Source: Tamarix chinensis
Taxonomy: Eukaryota; Streptophyta; Magnoliopsida; Caryophyllales; Tamaricaceae
Assembly: GCA_030549775.1 (NCBI GenBank)
Contig: CM060172.1
Span: 9,411,861-9,475,860, forward strand
DNA: 64,000 nt
Direction: 5' to 3'
The notes under the pieces: model-generated
Seen by the model: only the letters and a program-made list of their open reading frames with translations
Told to the model about the DNA's origin: nothing
The model's database searches: none
Shown here: piece after piece, positions 12,050-24,539 of the stretch
Numbering within the stretch: position 1 is the stretch's first letter
How the letters are laid out: each line of letters opens with the position of its first letter
Program-made: the position numbers and the translations under genes

Positions 12050-13110
12050 AAATTACCGAATTACCTCTTGCTTGAATAATTATTAAGTCATCCCTTCTTT
12101 ACTTATCAATTTACCATATGACTCTCCATGTTACATAATTACCAAAGTACCTCTTGCTTAGTTTAGGTTACCAAGTCATCTTCCACACTTATTAGATCAC
12201 TAATCACCCTTCATAATTGTTACACTTATCAGATTTCCCATTTGGTTGGTTAGATTATCAAATTGCTCTTCTCCATTATTATAATTTTCCAATTGCTCTT
12301 CTCCATTATCATAATTACCAATTTACCTTTTAGTTGGTTAAATTACCAAATTGCCCTTCTCCATTATCACAATTACAAAAATTACCCTTCTCCATTATCA
12401 TAATTACCAATTTGCCCTTTAGATGGTTAAATTACCAAATTGCCCTTCTCCATTGTCATAATTACCAAATTACCCTTCTCCATTATTATAATTACCAATT
12501 TACCCTTCTCCATTATTATAAATACCAATTTACCCTTCTCCATCATTATAATTACCAAATTACCCTTCTCCATTATTATAATTACCAATTTACCCTTCTC
12601 CATTATTATAATTACCAAATTACCCTTTAGTTGGTTAAATTACCAAATTGCCATTTTTCTTTATTAAATGCCATTTCATCCTTCCTTTATACCAAATTAC
12701 CATTTTACTTTTCTACTTTATTAAATTACCATTTTATCCTTCCTTTACACCAAATTACCATTTTATCCTTCTACTTTGTTAAATTATAATGATATCCTTC
12801 CTTTATACCAAATTATCGTTTTACCCTTCTACTTACAAAATTACTATATTACTCCTTTACTTATAAAATTATCATTTTGCCCCGTACTTCAAAAATTACC
12901 ACAATACCCTTTTACTTCCAAAATTACCATTTCACCCCTTACTTCCAACATTAACATTATGCCCTTTTACTTACAAAATTATAACTTTGCCCCTTACTTT
13001 TAAAATTGCCATAATACCCTTTTATTTACAAAATTACCATTTTGCCCCTTACTTTTAAAATTGCCATAATACCCTTTTACTTACAAAATTACCATTTTAC
13101 CCTTTATTAC
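12050..13110. repeat. 30-bp minisatellite, E2
   Basis: The most regular copy of the family E minisatellite. Between about 12340 and 12630 roughly ten 30-bp units stand head to tail with few changes, each holding TTACCAAATTACCCTTCTCC or a close variant; units then become irregular. The 98-codon and 75-codon plus frames and the 63-codon minus frame are by-products of the unit length. Confidence 0.85.
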
Positions 13111-13799
13111 ACCACTTTTATTAAATTACCATCACTTTATAAAATATTAATATCAATACTCCATTCTCATCATCCAAATCCACCAACTATTATTATTCAA
13201 TATAATACTCATTAACACCTGCACATATTGGGCCAAACTCTTGCACAAGACATATTATTAAAATGCCCATAAAGCTCACAATAATATTATTCATGCATCA
13301 ATGGTCACAATAACACAACATATCATAGATAAGTACTTAACATTTTTATTAATAACAAAACTCCTTATTTAAGCATTATTCCTACATATGGCACAAAAAC
13401 TAGAATGCTTTCCTTTTTTTCAATCAATATAAGCAACTATGTATATTATACTAAACACCAAATATCATGCTAAAAACATATTAACAACCCTAATGTGCTA
13501 GCATACGTTTATCCATGCATTTAAGTGGAGTTTAACAATTACCTTAATTCCTGTAAAAATTGAACCTTACTGGTATCCTAGTTAAAGATTTAAGCTTTGA
13601 TTAGTAAAACCAATGCCTAAAATAATATCAATATTTATCACATTAGAAATAAGAAAACAAAAAGTATAAGAAATTATAAAAAAACTAAATTAGTGAAATA
13701 CCTAACTTAACTGTTATTTTACCTTAAAATTATTAACCGAGATAACCAAAGGAAGGGCAACAACTCACATTGCTCATACAACGTGAGCTGCATACAAAA

Positions 13800-15020
13800 T
13801 AAGGGAGGAGGAGGTTGAAGGTGGGTGGAAAAAAGGAAAGGAATGGCTATTTTCGGGTTGGGGTTTTGGGGCTAGTAAAGAGGACAGGTGGGGGAGAGTT
13901 AGGGCAAGGGTTGGGTGTAGGAGTGGAGAAGAATTGTAGGTGGTGGTCAAGGATGGGTTATCGGTGGCCAAGGGTGGCTAAGGCGGTAGCAGCAGGGCTG
14001 CAAAGGAGGCTACAGAAGTGGTACTGACTGAGAAGGAAGGAAAAGGAGGGGCTGCAGGTGTTTGTTTTGGCCAAAGGAGGTAAGGAGGTGGTAGGGGAGA
14101 TTGCAGGGACTAGTGGTTTGGTGGCTCAGGTGGCGGAAAAAGCGGCGGTATGGTGGCGGAATGAGGAGGTGCAGGGTGGTTACTGCGAAGGGGGAAAAGA
14201 AGAGGAGAGGGATGAGGGGGCTGTAGGGTGGCTTGAAGGGTGATGTGGTGGTGCAGAGATGAGTTAGAGGGGGTAGAAGGTGGTGCAAGTGGCTGGAGAG
14301 GCAGAGGCAACATCGAAGGGGGAGGTGGTGCAAAAATAGGGGGAGGATAGAGGAGATAAAATGGAGAGGAAGTGAGGTCGGGGGAGGAAGAGTGTTCGAA
14401 AATGGGTAGGGGAGAGGCTATTGAAGAGAAGAAAAAGAAGAGGGAGAGGAAGGGGAGCGGGTGGCCGGGTCGGGCAGTTGCAGGGTGGCAGGGAGGTGGT
14501 CGGGTGGCAAGGAGAGGGAAAGGAAGAAGAGGGAAAGAACGTCATGCATGGCTGGGGGTGCAGGGTTGGTTTGGGTCCAAAAAGGGAAGAAAAAGACGAG
14601 GGAGAGAGAGGAAGAGTGGCAGGGAGGTAAGTGGTTATCGGGGTGGTAGTTGTCTGGTGGTTGGTAAGGTGCGGCTTAGATAGTCGGGAATGGACGACGA
14701 AGAAAGAAAGAATATGAAGAAGAAAAGAAGGCAGGCTAGGCGAGGGAAAGGAAGGGAGAGTGTGGGACGACTCGGTCAAGGAGGGAAGGAAAGAAAAGAA
14801 AAGAGGTCGGGCTTGGTTGGTCACATGGGAGAAGAAGGAAAGAAAGGGAAGGGGCTGGGATGTGTGTGCGGGTGAAGGAAAGGAGGGAAGTGGGTTGTCG
14901 GCCCAAGAGCGAGTAGAGGGAGGGCAGGCCGTGTCTTGGTGGCTTGAAGGAAAGAAAAAAGGAGAAAGAAAGAAAGGAGAAAAAGGAGGAAAAAAAGGAA
15001 AAAGGAAAAAAAGAAAAAAG
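13800..15020. repeat. Purine-rich tract, E2
   Basis: Counterpart of 7480-8700 in E1, with the same GGTGG to GGAAAGAAAAAGG gradient. The 186-codon minus frame at 14264-14824 is a proline/serine/leucine-rich string and has no family features. Confidence 0.65.
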
Positions 15021-15335
15021 GGATAATAAGATAAAATAATTTATAGAATAATAAAATGTAATAATTCTGGTAGATAAATAATTTAATTTAATATAATTTA
15101 GTATATGGGTTTGAAAAGGATAATTTTAGGAATAATATTGGTTTGGAAATTTATTCTAATAAAATGAGTATGATAAAATAATGAAATATTTATTTTAATT
15201 TATTAAATATTCCTATCCAATTTTATATACTCAAAGGCCCATAAAATAATGAAAATTAATAAATTTTAAAGTTAATTTATCTCAAATAAAAGTTATTTAT
15301 TAAATTATAGGCATTTTAAATTTTGGGGGATTGCA

Positions 15336-15610
15336 ATACCCTTATTCCTCTTATGTCACCTTATCCTTAAATATTGATACCCCCTAAGAAATATAGATAT
15401 CCAAATATAATAGATATAAGGCCTTGCTTGGACATAACGTCACACCAAGGAAATAAGGAAATAAATAAAACTAAGGGTTACATGTCATCTTTAAGGTAGC
15501 TACCCCTAAGGTGTTAAAAATCCCAAAATTAAGATCTTTTACTTTAAGTATTAATATTTTATATGGTGATCACAAATATCACATAGTACATAATAGTTAC
15601 TAATATAGGA
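15336..15610 (-). mobile_element. Degenerate fragment of an E-like LTR
   Basis: Blocks here match the part of E1 near 5190-5400: GATACCCCCTAA, GGGTTACATG..CTTTAAGGTAGC, CTACCCCTAAGG, AAGATCTTTTACTTTAAGTATTAAT and GTGATCACAAA. It is an older relative of family E with no visible termini. Confidence 0.5.
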
Positions 15611-16717
15611 GCATCTAATGATTCTCATATTCCTATTGATTCTCAAGGTAAGGAAGAATTAGCTTTCTTAATATTGGAGCCTATCATATTAAATAATTAA
15701 GTTGGTATTGAAAACAATTCAAGTTGTTCTTACAGTTATGTTACATATTTGCAAGGAGAAGATGTTAATACACCTTAAAGTGTACAAATATTCAAAGCAT
15801 GCAAGAATATGTCATACATGGGATGATACTTTACAACAAGAAGATATGGTGATGATTATAATTAGTTGTATTAATTTGTTGTAAACCCTAAGTGTATTTT
15901 ATGTAAGTTAGGGTTTGATGTAATTTCATGTATATATCATAGTTGATTGTATGACTTTGTAATGATTAGTCATTAGTATCATTTAAATGATGATATTATG
16001 ATTAAGCTTAGATGCTATATGGGCTTAATTCAAGTGATTAAATGGGCTTGAATTAAGGGGGAAACTCGGCTGATTTGAGCATGAGTTTGAGCCTTCCTTT
16101 CTTATATATATATATATATACTTGTACTGTCGAGCAGAATGAAGAAATAATAGAATTTTTTGAGCTAGAATCTATCCAGCATTTGCTTCTTGTATTACCC
16201 CTTCCATGACTCATTTGATTAAGGAAAAACCTGGGGTTTATCCTTCCTCCTTCGAGCCTTTGAATGATTGATATTATTCAAAGTCATCCGGTGACAAATT
16301 GCAACTTCCATTTGAAGTAACCTGTGTCCAAACTTTGTTTTCTCCTCGAAATTCAAGTCGCTGGATTCATAAATCATGGAATGATCGATCCAACTCTTCC
16401 CTCCACTTTGATTACACATCAGTTACAATTCTAACCTAACCATTTTCCCTTAATTTCCAACTATTAAATTCAACCCTAAGGTTAATGGTCCAAGTTAGAG
16501 TTGAACTCAACAGTAAGGTCAACCTATCAATATACAAAGGCTACTATATGTCAAAATTATTCTTCCTAGGTTCATTATGTCAAAAATAACCAAAATACCC
16601 TTAAAATCCTAGTTATACCATTTTATCCAATTTCATACCAAACTTAATTATAATGAGAATTTTTCATGAAAAGGATAAAATACAACAATTTAGAACACTT
16701 TATCATGTTGGTCATTT
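15611..16717. other. Non-coding AT-rich stretch, possible old LTR
   Basis: No credible gene. From about 15878 the sequence TGTTGTAAACCCTAAG, a (TA)n run at 16104-16122 and a CAGAATGAAGAAATAATAGAA block resemble the layout of a small Ty1/copia LTR, but I see no matching end or TSD. The rest, including the 66-codon minus frame at 16219-16419, is unrecognised. Confidence 0.3.
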
Positions 16718-18599
16718 TGTAGTAGCCCATCCTAAAATCCTTCAAAATGTGTTTAAAATTATGTTGATATAAAATAAAATAGTTTTAGTTTTGAAAAAGG
16801 CTTAAAATTCTAATAAATGTATGAATTTCAGGTCTATCAATTGATTGGTTTGCCTAATCGATCGATGAGTATACTTAAAGATTGTCAATTTTATTCCTAT
16901 GAACTAGTTGACTAGTTTGCTCAAATTAATCAATTGATTATCCCATGATTTTATATCCTTTTTTTATTATTTTAATTCAAATATCTTTCTAATGTATATA
17001 AAAACTTTAAATTATAATCTATTTGTGCTAATGAATATCTTTTGGCGCTTGGGAATTATTTTTACATTATTTAGATCATTATATGATTTTACTTAGTTAA
17101 CTTTTCACTAAAAAGCACTTTTTGAGGCATATCACACCTTTTCTCTTCTCACTCACTTTCCTCTCTCTCTTTTGATAGCTAGGATACATGTTTGAATTCT
17201 TACCCATCCTTCCTAACTTACCAAACTTAAGCAATTATTCCCTCCTTGACTACACTCAACCACTCTCACCTCATTATGTATTTCTCTTATATTTGGTTAC
17301 CCACACTCAACCACACCAGTCTTATATCTTTCACTTGTAGATGTTAATAAGCTCTCCCTCCTATACACTCCATTTTTGATTCATTTCACTTCTTACCATT
17401 TGCACTTGCTCATTGTCTCCCTTTTCTTTGTGGAAAAAGTTCCTAAGTGTTGAGCATTCCTTCATTTCCTCCCTTTTCTTTTCTTCTAGAAAATAGAGGA
17501 TTGCCTCTAGTTTTCTTCCCCACCTTAGTTGAATCATTGAACCTTATTTCTTCTTCTAATCTTAGATTTATTTCTCCCTTTTTTATCTTAAGAAAGGAAG
17601 GATTAAGGTTTGAGAAAGGATGAAGATTCCAACTTCATTTTCCTTGGAATTCTATTCCTAAGAAAAGGTTGAGTCGCATTTTTGTTGTTGTTCTTCTTTT
17701 TCTTTGATTATTAATGGAGTTTTTAAAAAGGAGTTTTAATGCTTTTGAATTTTTATTCTATTAGGAATTAAGGTCCTATTAGATAGCCATTGTAATACCC
17801 CGTATTTTTAAAACCTAATTTTATTAAGCTTAATGATTTTATTAGCGTAATTTGATGTAAAAAAAATAATTATTTTAATTTTGATTTGTTTTATGGATTT
17901 ATCGACGATTTTGAATTTATATTTTAATTTAAGTAATCGTTGTCGTTGTGAACCATTTTAGACAAATTCATTCGCGACTATGATTTTATTATACTCTTTT
18001 AATTTCGATTTTCGGTTAAAAATATGTATTCCCGTTCTTTCTCGTATTTTGATTTTTAATATTTTAGATTCATTTTCAATTATAACTTCGTCGTGTGATT
18101 ACGACCTTATTTTTGGAGTTATATTTCGTTAACTAAATATATTATTTAAATTATAGAATTTCTGTTTAAATAGTTAAATTTATTTTAATAATTTTATCCG
18201 TAGAAAATATTTTCGACTTTAAATTTATTCGTTTTCGGTGATCGTTAATATTTTCGAAAAGTTTTAAATTAAAAAGATTTTCGAAGTTTATTTATGAAAT
18301 TCTTTCTGGAATTAACTCTCTTTCGTTTTATGCTTTTGGTTTACGGAAAACCGATTTCGGAAATTATTTAAATTAGTCTTGGTTTATTTGAATTTGACTT
18401 AAATATTTTAGTATATGTTTTTAAATAATTTTTCGGGGTCTTATAATGTATTTCCGTAAATAATATAAATTTTTATGTTCGTTGGTTAATTCTTTCGAAA
18501 ATGTTTCTGAAATTCTTTATATAGTTCTTTTATTTATTTTAAGTGTTCGGATCGTTTTGAAATAATTTTTATTTAATAAATTTTAGATAAAATCTTCCA

Positions 18600-19030
18600 A
18601 TATTAATTTTTAAGCTTTTAATATTTTATTTGATACTTGTTTTCGTAAAAAAAAAAAAACCCGTGCCCCGACCCCCTTCCTTTTCTTTTCCCTCTTCTCT
18701 CCCTTCCTTTCGGTTTTCCCTATTCCCCGACTCCCTGTCCCGCAACCCTAACCCTAGCCGACCCCTCGCCTCTCTCCTTCTCCCCAGCTCCTCCCTGCTC
18801 CTCCTTCGTCGGTCGTCGGCCCCCAACCAGCAGCAACCGCAGCAACAGCCGCTGCAGCAGCAGTCGAAGCAGCCACGTCCAGCAGCTCGTAGGAGCAGCA
18901 GCGGCGGCAGAGCGCAGCAGCCATGAGCAGCACAGCTCGCGCTACCGCCCGGTCACCGGCGAGCTCGGGCGACCACCGACGAGCCACCCTCGGGCCCCGA
19001 CGAAGCTTCTCCGGCCTTTTCGGGCTCTGA
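18600..19030 (+). promoter_or_regulatory. Candidate LTR promoter and GC-rich leader of E3
   Basis: An AT-rich 0.85 kb from the terminus (ATATTTTATTTGATACTTG near 18619) gives way to an A-run at 18649, a C/T-rich stretch (18660-18795), a CAG/CAR-rich block (18825-18920) and a CpG-rich segment to 19015. This is the layout expected of a U3/R boundary, but the start site is inferred. The 98-codon plus frame (18630-18926) crosses the pyrimidine and CAG blocks and looks like low complexity, not a gene. Confidence 0.35.
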
Positions 19031-21675
19031 TTTGTTGAGTTTTGTTGGTATAAATTTTCGAAAACCCTAACCCTTGTTTTGATTAATTGGGTATGAATTA
19101 GCTTATAAAAAGCTAAATTGATGGTTTGATTATGTATATATTTGCTGTAATATTGATTTGGACATGTCAATTGCATGGTTATGTTGGAATTTTGGAAAAT
19201 TTGGATTTTTGGCCGGGTTATGTCTAAATTTTTTGGATTCGTCCGATTTGGCGATTTCGGACAAATTGATTATACAAAATGTTTTAAAATGTATTCAATT
19301 TTATTTTGGAACCGTCAATTTGAGAAATTTATGAAGGTTTTATCGGAATTTGATTCCTAGGTCAAAATTTGAGTGTAATGAAATTGGGTTGTGTAATTGA
19401 GTCGTTTTACTCAATTGATTTTATAATATCGTTTAAAATGTATTTAATTTTATATTGGAAGTGTTGATTTGGGAAAATTGCGCTTAATTGATCAGAATTG
19501 GATTTTTAGGTCAAAACTCTTGCGGGTCCAAATTGAATTGTGTAACCGGGTTATTTTATTCAATTGACTATATAAATTACATTAGAATATGTTTAATTAC
19601 ATTTCCAAATCGTCAATTGATATGTTTTGGCAAGAATTAATTGGGTTTGCTTTCCGGGTTCAAAAACCCTAATTGTGCTAAATTGCGTATTTCTTTTATT
19701 GGTTTTGAGCAATTGATTAGTTGATATGTTATAAAATGTGTTTAATTGCATTTTCAAACATTCAATTTGATTAAATTTATAGAATTTTAACGAATTGTAT
19801 TTTCGGGCCTAAAACCCTAAATTTCAAGTGGAATTATGAAATCGATTACTTGTATTGCTATTTTCTAAAATTGAATGTGTAGAAATAGTTGAAATGGTAT
19901 TAATTGCTTTCTAATACCCTTAAATTAAATTAATTAAATTGAATTACTTGAGTTTGTGTTGTGGGCTTTAAAACCTTAATCTTCGGGGATGATTTTATAA
20001 AATTGATTTTTGCTATGCGTCTCTTATCTAATCGATTCCTGTCTTTGGATTTTAAATCATTTAAGTTATGTTTTAAACTAATCGGTTTGGATTTGGTTCC
20101 ATGTAAATGATTGAGTTACCTATTTAATTATAAAACCTAATGAATATGCTATTTTTGATAAAGTAACTTATAATTGATTATCTTTCTTGGGCTTTCCATA
20201 TTAATTCGAAATGTCCTCAGTTTATTTGTATTACTCTGTTTTGAATTATATTTAATCTTAAATCTTAATAGAGCTATGCTTTTAAGTTCTAAGTTTTGGA
20301 CATGTTTTCTGAGAAAGATCATTTGTGTCGCTTGTGTTTATTTAATTAGAGTATGTGAATTATTGATTGATAGGATAGTTTCTAATTTATTTTTTCGATT
20401 TCTATCGGATCTAGGAAAGCTTTCTCATGGATCCACGAGCTAGTGATCTCTCTTCCTCTTATCTCGCTTAGCTAGCTTCGAATCCAGGTAAGTCTCTACT
20501 TACCTCTACTTATGGGTATTTAGTAAGGACGAAGCTATGGCCTTGTGCTATGTGTGATGTGATGTGTTGATTGTTGTGTGCACCATGCTAATGTGTGTTA
20601 TATGATGTATGGATAACTTGTCTCATGTGTAGTGCAGCTTGGGAATTGAGGTATGTCGTGTGTGCTTCCATGATATGAGGATGACATACTTTATGTGTGA
20701 TATTCTATTGTGTTGATACAGCCCTCTAGGACATGCAACTAGGGTTTTGGTACTATGAAATGGGACTAAAAGAATAATGAGACGGGGAATGGGAAGTGAG
20801 ACCATTAAGGGGGATATGGGGTTGACCCAAATGAATAAGAGATAAGAAATATGTATGGGAATTCTAGAGGTTGCATGGGGACTTGAGAGTTGCATGGAGT
20901 GGATAAATTTTTCATGGGGGTGATCCTTACGTGTGAAAAGTTGGTTTAGGGTGTAAATAAGAAAAAAAGAGAGTTGTGGAGCGATCAGAGACTTGTGAGG
21001 AAAAATAATACGTAGGTCGGTGTAAGGGTGTGTGAGGGACCCGATTAGGGTTTTGGGAGGAAGTGATAATCTGGGAATTTTGGGAAGTAAAAGTGATTAA
21101 GGGAGAGTAGAGTATGGGTTAAGAGTGAGAATTCTATTATACAAAAGATGAGAATGGGTTTCCTTATGAAAGAAGAGACTTGGGGATGAAAAGAGAGAGG
21201 TTACTTGTGGAAGAAGTGAGGTGTTAGGGTTTGATGTGGCCAACTAGGGTTTTACCGAGTACATGCGAGGTCGAGGAATAAAAGGGTATGACTTGGGGTT
21301 TGACTTAATAAGGGTGAGATGTGGGGTGAAGAATGAGTAATGGTAAGGTAAGTGAGAAGAGGTTGGGCCACATAGGTCCAACTAGGATTTCCAAGGGGAA
21401 AACCCTAGAGGTTGAGAATAGGCGAGATCGATGTCGTAGGGTGTTGGGTTTAACCTACACTTCCAGAAGTTGGTCTCTCATTATGTGTGAGCTTAAGGGG
21501 AAATAATGTCGGGGTGTGACTAAGGGTGCACGAGTCTCAACATATGGGATGACCCCCCTTGAAAAGAAAACAGTAGAATGTGGTTGGCATGCATGTCAAG
21601 GGTGTGATGTGATTCAATAAGACACGAATAAGACATTAATTACGTAAAGCGAAAGACTGATGAGCCCGACCCAGT

Positions 21676-22310
21676 CCGGTCCACCGGTTAGAATAGTGGC
21701 CAGAGGTGTTTTGCCCTGGGTGTTTATTTCCGGTCCACCGGCTATAATAGTGGTCAGAGGCGTTCTGCCCTGAGTGTTTATTCCGGTCCACCGGCTATAA
21801 TAGTGGGGGATTCGGGCTCGACAGACCCAAACGAATAAGTTAATCCACAGGAAAGATACAAAGTACTTACAGCGAAACACCATGTGAGTCGGGGCCATGA
21901 TCCGGTCCACCGGCTATAATGGTGGATTAGAGGCGTTTTGCCCTGTGCGTTTATTTTCCGGTCCACCGGCTATAATAGTGGATCAGAGGCGTTCTGCCCT
22001 ATGCGTATATCTTCCGGTCCACCGGCTATAATAGTGGGGCTCCCGCGCTCACATGGATTAATGAAGAATGCTTTGAATGAAAATGAATGAAGTAATCCAT
22101 GGGAAAATACTAAGTACTTACAGTGAAACACCATGTGAGTCGGGGCCATGATTCGGTCCACCGGCTATAATAGTGGATCAGAGGCTTTTTGCCCTGTGCG
22201 TTTATTTTCCGGTCCACCGGCTATAATAGTGGATCAGAGGCGTTCTGCCCTGTGCATATATCTTCCGGTCCACCGGCTATAATAGTGGGGCTCCCGCGCT
22301 CACATGGGTT
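21676..22310 (+). repeat. Higher-order array of nine dyad modules, E3
   Basis: Nine copies of CCGGTCCACCGGCTATAATAGTGG-type units begin at 21676, 21730, 21783, 21902, 21958, 22014, 22153, 22209 and 22265. Within each set of three the step is 53-56 bp; sets are separated by longer spacers, giving a higher period of about 230-250 bp. In each set, units 1 and 2 carry the GAGGCGTTCTGCCCTG tail and unit 3 ends in a GGGGCTCCCGCGCTCACATGG-like or related tail. Small frames here (21614-22161) are repeat artefacts. Confidence 0.9.
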
Positions 22311-23010
22311 GTTGAAGAATATGTGTGGAATGAACATATTATTAATGAGAATAAAGAATAAGTCTAATTGGACCATAACCGGCTTTTATTATCTGTTACT
22401 ACATGTTGCTTACGTGAGTATGCCACGTATTGAGTTTTAATAATACGGATCATTCCTACCTGAGGCGTATGAGCCACTTTGTATTTCGGTTATACCACGT
22501 ATATATGTTAGATGAGATGTTACATATGTTTTTATATGTTACTATGGGTGTATGGCAAGATACATGTTGTGGGTTGTGAATATGCATGATATTGTATCAA
22601 CGTGTTGTACTCGGATTTAATATGCACTTGATGATATCTCTCCTAAGATAGGATAGTGGGACTTACTCAGTATTGGACCCGTACTGATACTACACTGGTT
22701 GAATGAGTCCTGTGATGATCCACCGATGGTGGGGAGCAGACCTTTTGTGCAGGTTTAAGATCGGATATTGTTTTGGGGTGGAAGCCTTGACTTGAGTGAG
22801 TAGGCAATCCGGATATTGATCCTTCTGGATTTATTTTTGTTTAGCTATATTTTGTATTACGTTCTTGTTTCGAGAAACATATTCTGAGGTTGTTATCCCA
22901 AATCGTATTCTAACTTCTGTTTGACTTACCTCTTATTAAGGATTTATGTTAAATGTCATCTTGCGTTTTTTTGATACTTTGTACTAAATGTTGATCGGAT
23001 TTAGCCTAAG

Positions 23011-23056
23011 CACTTAGTACTGGAACGGTAGGAGTGAACCGGTCTGGTACTAAGTG
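23011..23056 (+). other. Near-terminal hairpin of family E (E3 copy)
   Basis: Arms CACTTAGTACTGGAACGG and CCGGTCTGGTACTAAGTG pair at 16 of 18 positions around TAGGAGTGAA. It ends 99 bp before the LTR terminus. Confidence 0.75.
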
Positions 23057-23879
23057 TGGCGGTAATACCCCTTAGTTTACGGTTTTATCCTTTGCTTCCG
23101 CTAAGCCTTTTGATTTTAAACGAAATTTTTCAGTAGTAAATTTGGGGGTGTTACAGCCATAAAGTAAGTTTTGTGCTAAAAGAATTATCTTAAGGTAAGA
23201 CATTCTTATCTTTAATATGAATAAGATTTTTGTTGCTCATTATAGTTACATATTCTTGGTGTGATTTTTTGTTGAGCATGGTTTAATTGTATTGTAGAAT
23301 TTGAGCATGAAGTGAAGTTTCTTTCTAAAATTAAGCATTGTCAGTTTATCTAATTTTACGCATGATTTCATAGTTTGAGTTTGATTTTGTTTAAATTCCT
23401 ACATTACCATGTATCTATATGATTTTGTGTGTGTAACATGTCTCTTTATGTGTTTTATGACATATAAGCATGCTAGGATTAATATGGTAAGTTTGGCGTG
23501 GGTATCATAAGTCTAAGTATTGTTTTACCTAGACCAATCGTTTAGTTTGTAAACCTATCAAATAGTCATGTGAACAGTCATACGGTTTGGAAATTTTGGT
23601 ATACTGGTTGTGAGATCAGTCCATTGGTTCGATGAACTAGTTGACTAGTTTCTATGAACAGTTAATCAGTTTGCTAAATTCATTAACTTATGACCGTGTA
23701 ACCAAAGTGGTCTAATCTCTACGTAGACCCATCAACCGATCAGACTAAACCAAACAATTGGTTTCTTATGAATAGTTAATATGTGAGACCAACTAATTGT
23801 AACACCCCAAAATTTACACATTTTTTTTAAAAGCAATACTCATAAATTAAAACCGTAAATTTTGGGGATGTTACCGCCA

Positions 23880-23925
23880 CACTTAGTACCAGACCAGTTT
23901 ACTTCTACCGTTCCGGTACCAAGTG
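23880..23925 (-). other. Near-terminal hairpin of family E (E4 copy)
   Basis: Arms CACTTAGTACCAGACCAG and CGTTCCGGTACCAAGTG pair with a few mismatches around a loop of about 10 nt. Confidence 0.65.
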
Positions 23926-24243
23926 CTAAGGCTAAGAAAACATTATCAGTAATACCATACAAGTTCAAATTTATGAAAACAGAAATCAGAATATGCGTAA
24001 GTCTTACATAATTCGAAATACCGGCTATTGTTTTTCCAGATAAAACTAAACAACCTTAGTAAAGTTGTTTCGAATTTCAAACATAATAAAAGATGACTTG
24101 AATCATAAATTTAAAAAGGACAAAGGCCACGTCACTCTAAAGATTGATCCATCCCAACTATCACTTTGCCCCTCCTGATGTCCCGTAGACATCGATAGCA
24201 TCAAAGTAAGTATCTCCTACGTGCAACAAATTAGACGGGCCTT

Positions 24244-24280
24244 CTGCTAGTGGGAATAAGCAGCACCCATGAAACAGGTG
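24244..24280 (-). other. Two adjacent small hairpins, E4
   Basis: CTGCT/AGCAG closes an AGTGGGAATA loop (24244-24263). Directly next to it CACC/GGTG closes CATGAAACA (24264-24280). The loops resemble those at the same place in the B and C LTRs while the stem bases differ. Confidence 0.55.
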
Positions 24281-24539
24281 ATCAGTACGCTACGTACCGA
24301 GTAAGGTAACCGAATACTAAGGCCGGCATATAACACATTAATTCATGTAGGATAATGATCACATACAATTACAACTCATACATACAATACACAGAAGCGT
24401 AAAGTAAAATCCATAACTTATAATCAACAAGTCCACACATAAGGCCCAAAAAGATCCAGATTAATCATTTAATCTTCTTTTTTTTTTATCAAAAGTTAAT
24501 TCACACCATGCCTTTTATCAATCCATGCGAAAATAGGAA

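Larger units (their letters stand above)
10381..15335 (-). mobile_element. Giant LTR E2 (family E)
   Basis: Colinear with E1 through most of its length. The left end reads CGTAATACCCC directly followed by ACACTCAGTACC, so about 85 bp present in E1 between terminus and hairpin are deleted. The right end reads TTTTGGGGGATTGCA, with one change from the E1 terminus. The flanks ATATG and ATACC are only weakly alike, so a TSD is not established. Contents: hairpin 10393-10438, small stem 10675-10693, module array, minisatellite, purine tract and AT-rich end, in E1 order. The two lack many CpGs, which suggests age. Confidence 0.8.
17791..23155 (+). mobile_element. Giant solo LTR E3 (family E), 5365 bp, opposite orientation
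   Basis: It runs from TGTAATACCCCGTATTTTTAAAA to AGTAAATTTGGGGGTGTTACA, with a perfect TSD GCCAT (17786-17790 and 23156-23160). It is reversed relative to E1, E2, E4 and E5, so its inferred transcript direction is plus. It keeps the near-terminal hairpin and the dyad modules but differs in its middle: no 30-bp minisatellite, and a short GC-rich block instead of the long purine tract. It keeps many CpGs, unlike the other copies, and its module array is clean. Both point to a younger insertion. Confidence 0.85.

Noticed and set aside
12334..12667. Repetitive frames on both strands
   Set aside because: They are by-products of a 30-bp tandem unit with few stops.
14264..14824. 186-codon minus frame
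   Set aside because: It is a Pro/Ser/Leu-rich string from the C/T-rich strand of the E2 purine tract. E1 and E5 have no equivalent conserved frame.
18630..19176. 98-codon plus and 140-codon minus frames in the E3 GC-rich block
   Set aside because: Low-complexity Pro/Gln/Arg/Ala strings over pyrimidine and CAG repeats; no family features.
21676..22310. CRISPR-like spacing of repeats
   Set aside because: Spacers are themselves repeats, the array is inside a plant LTR with TSDs, and there are no cas genes.
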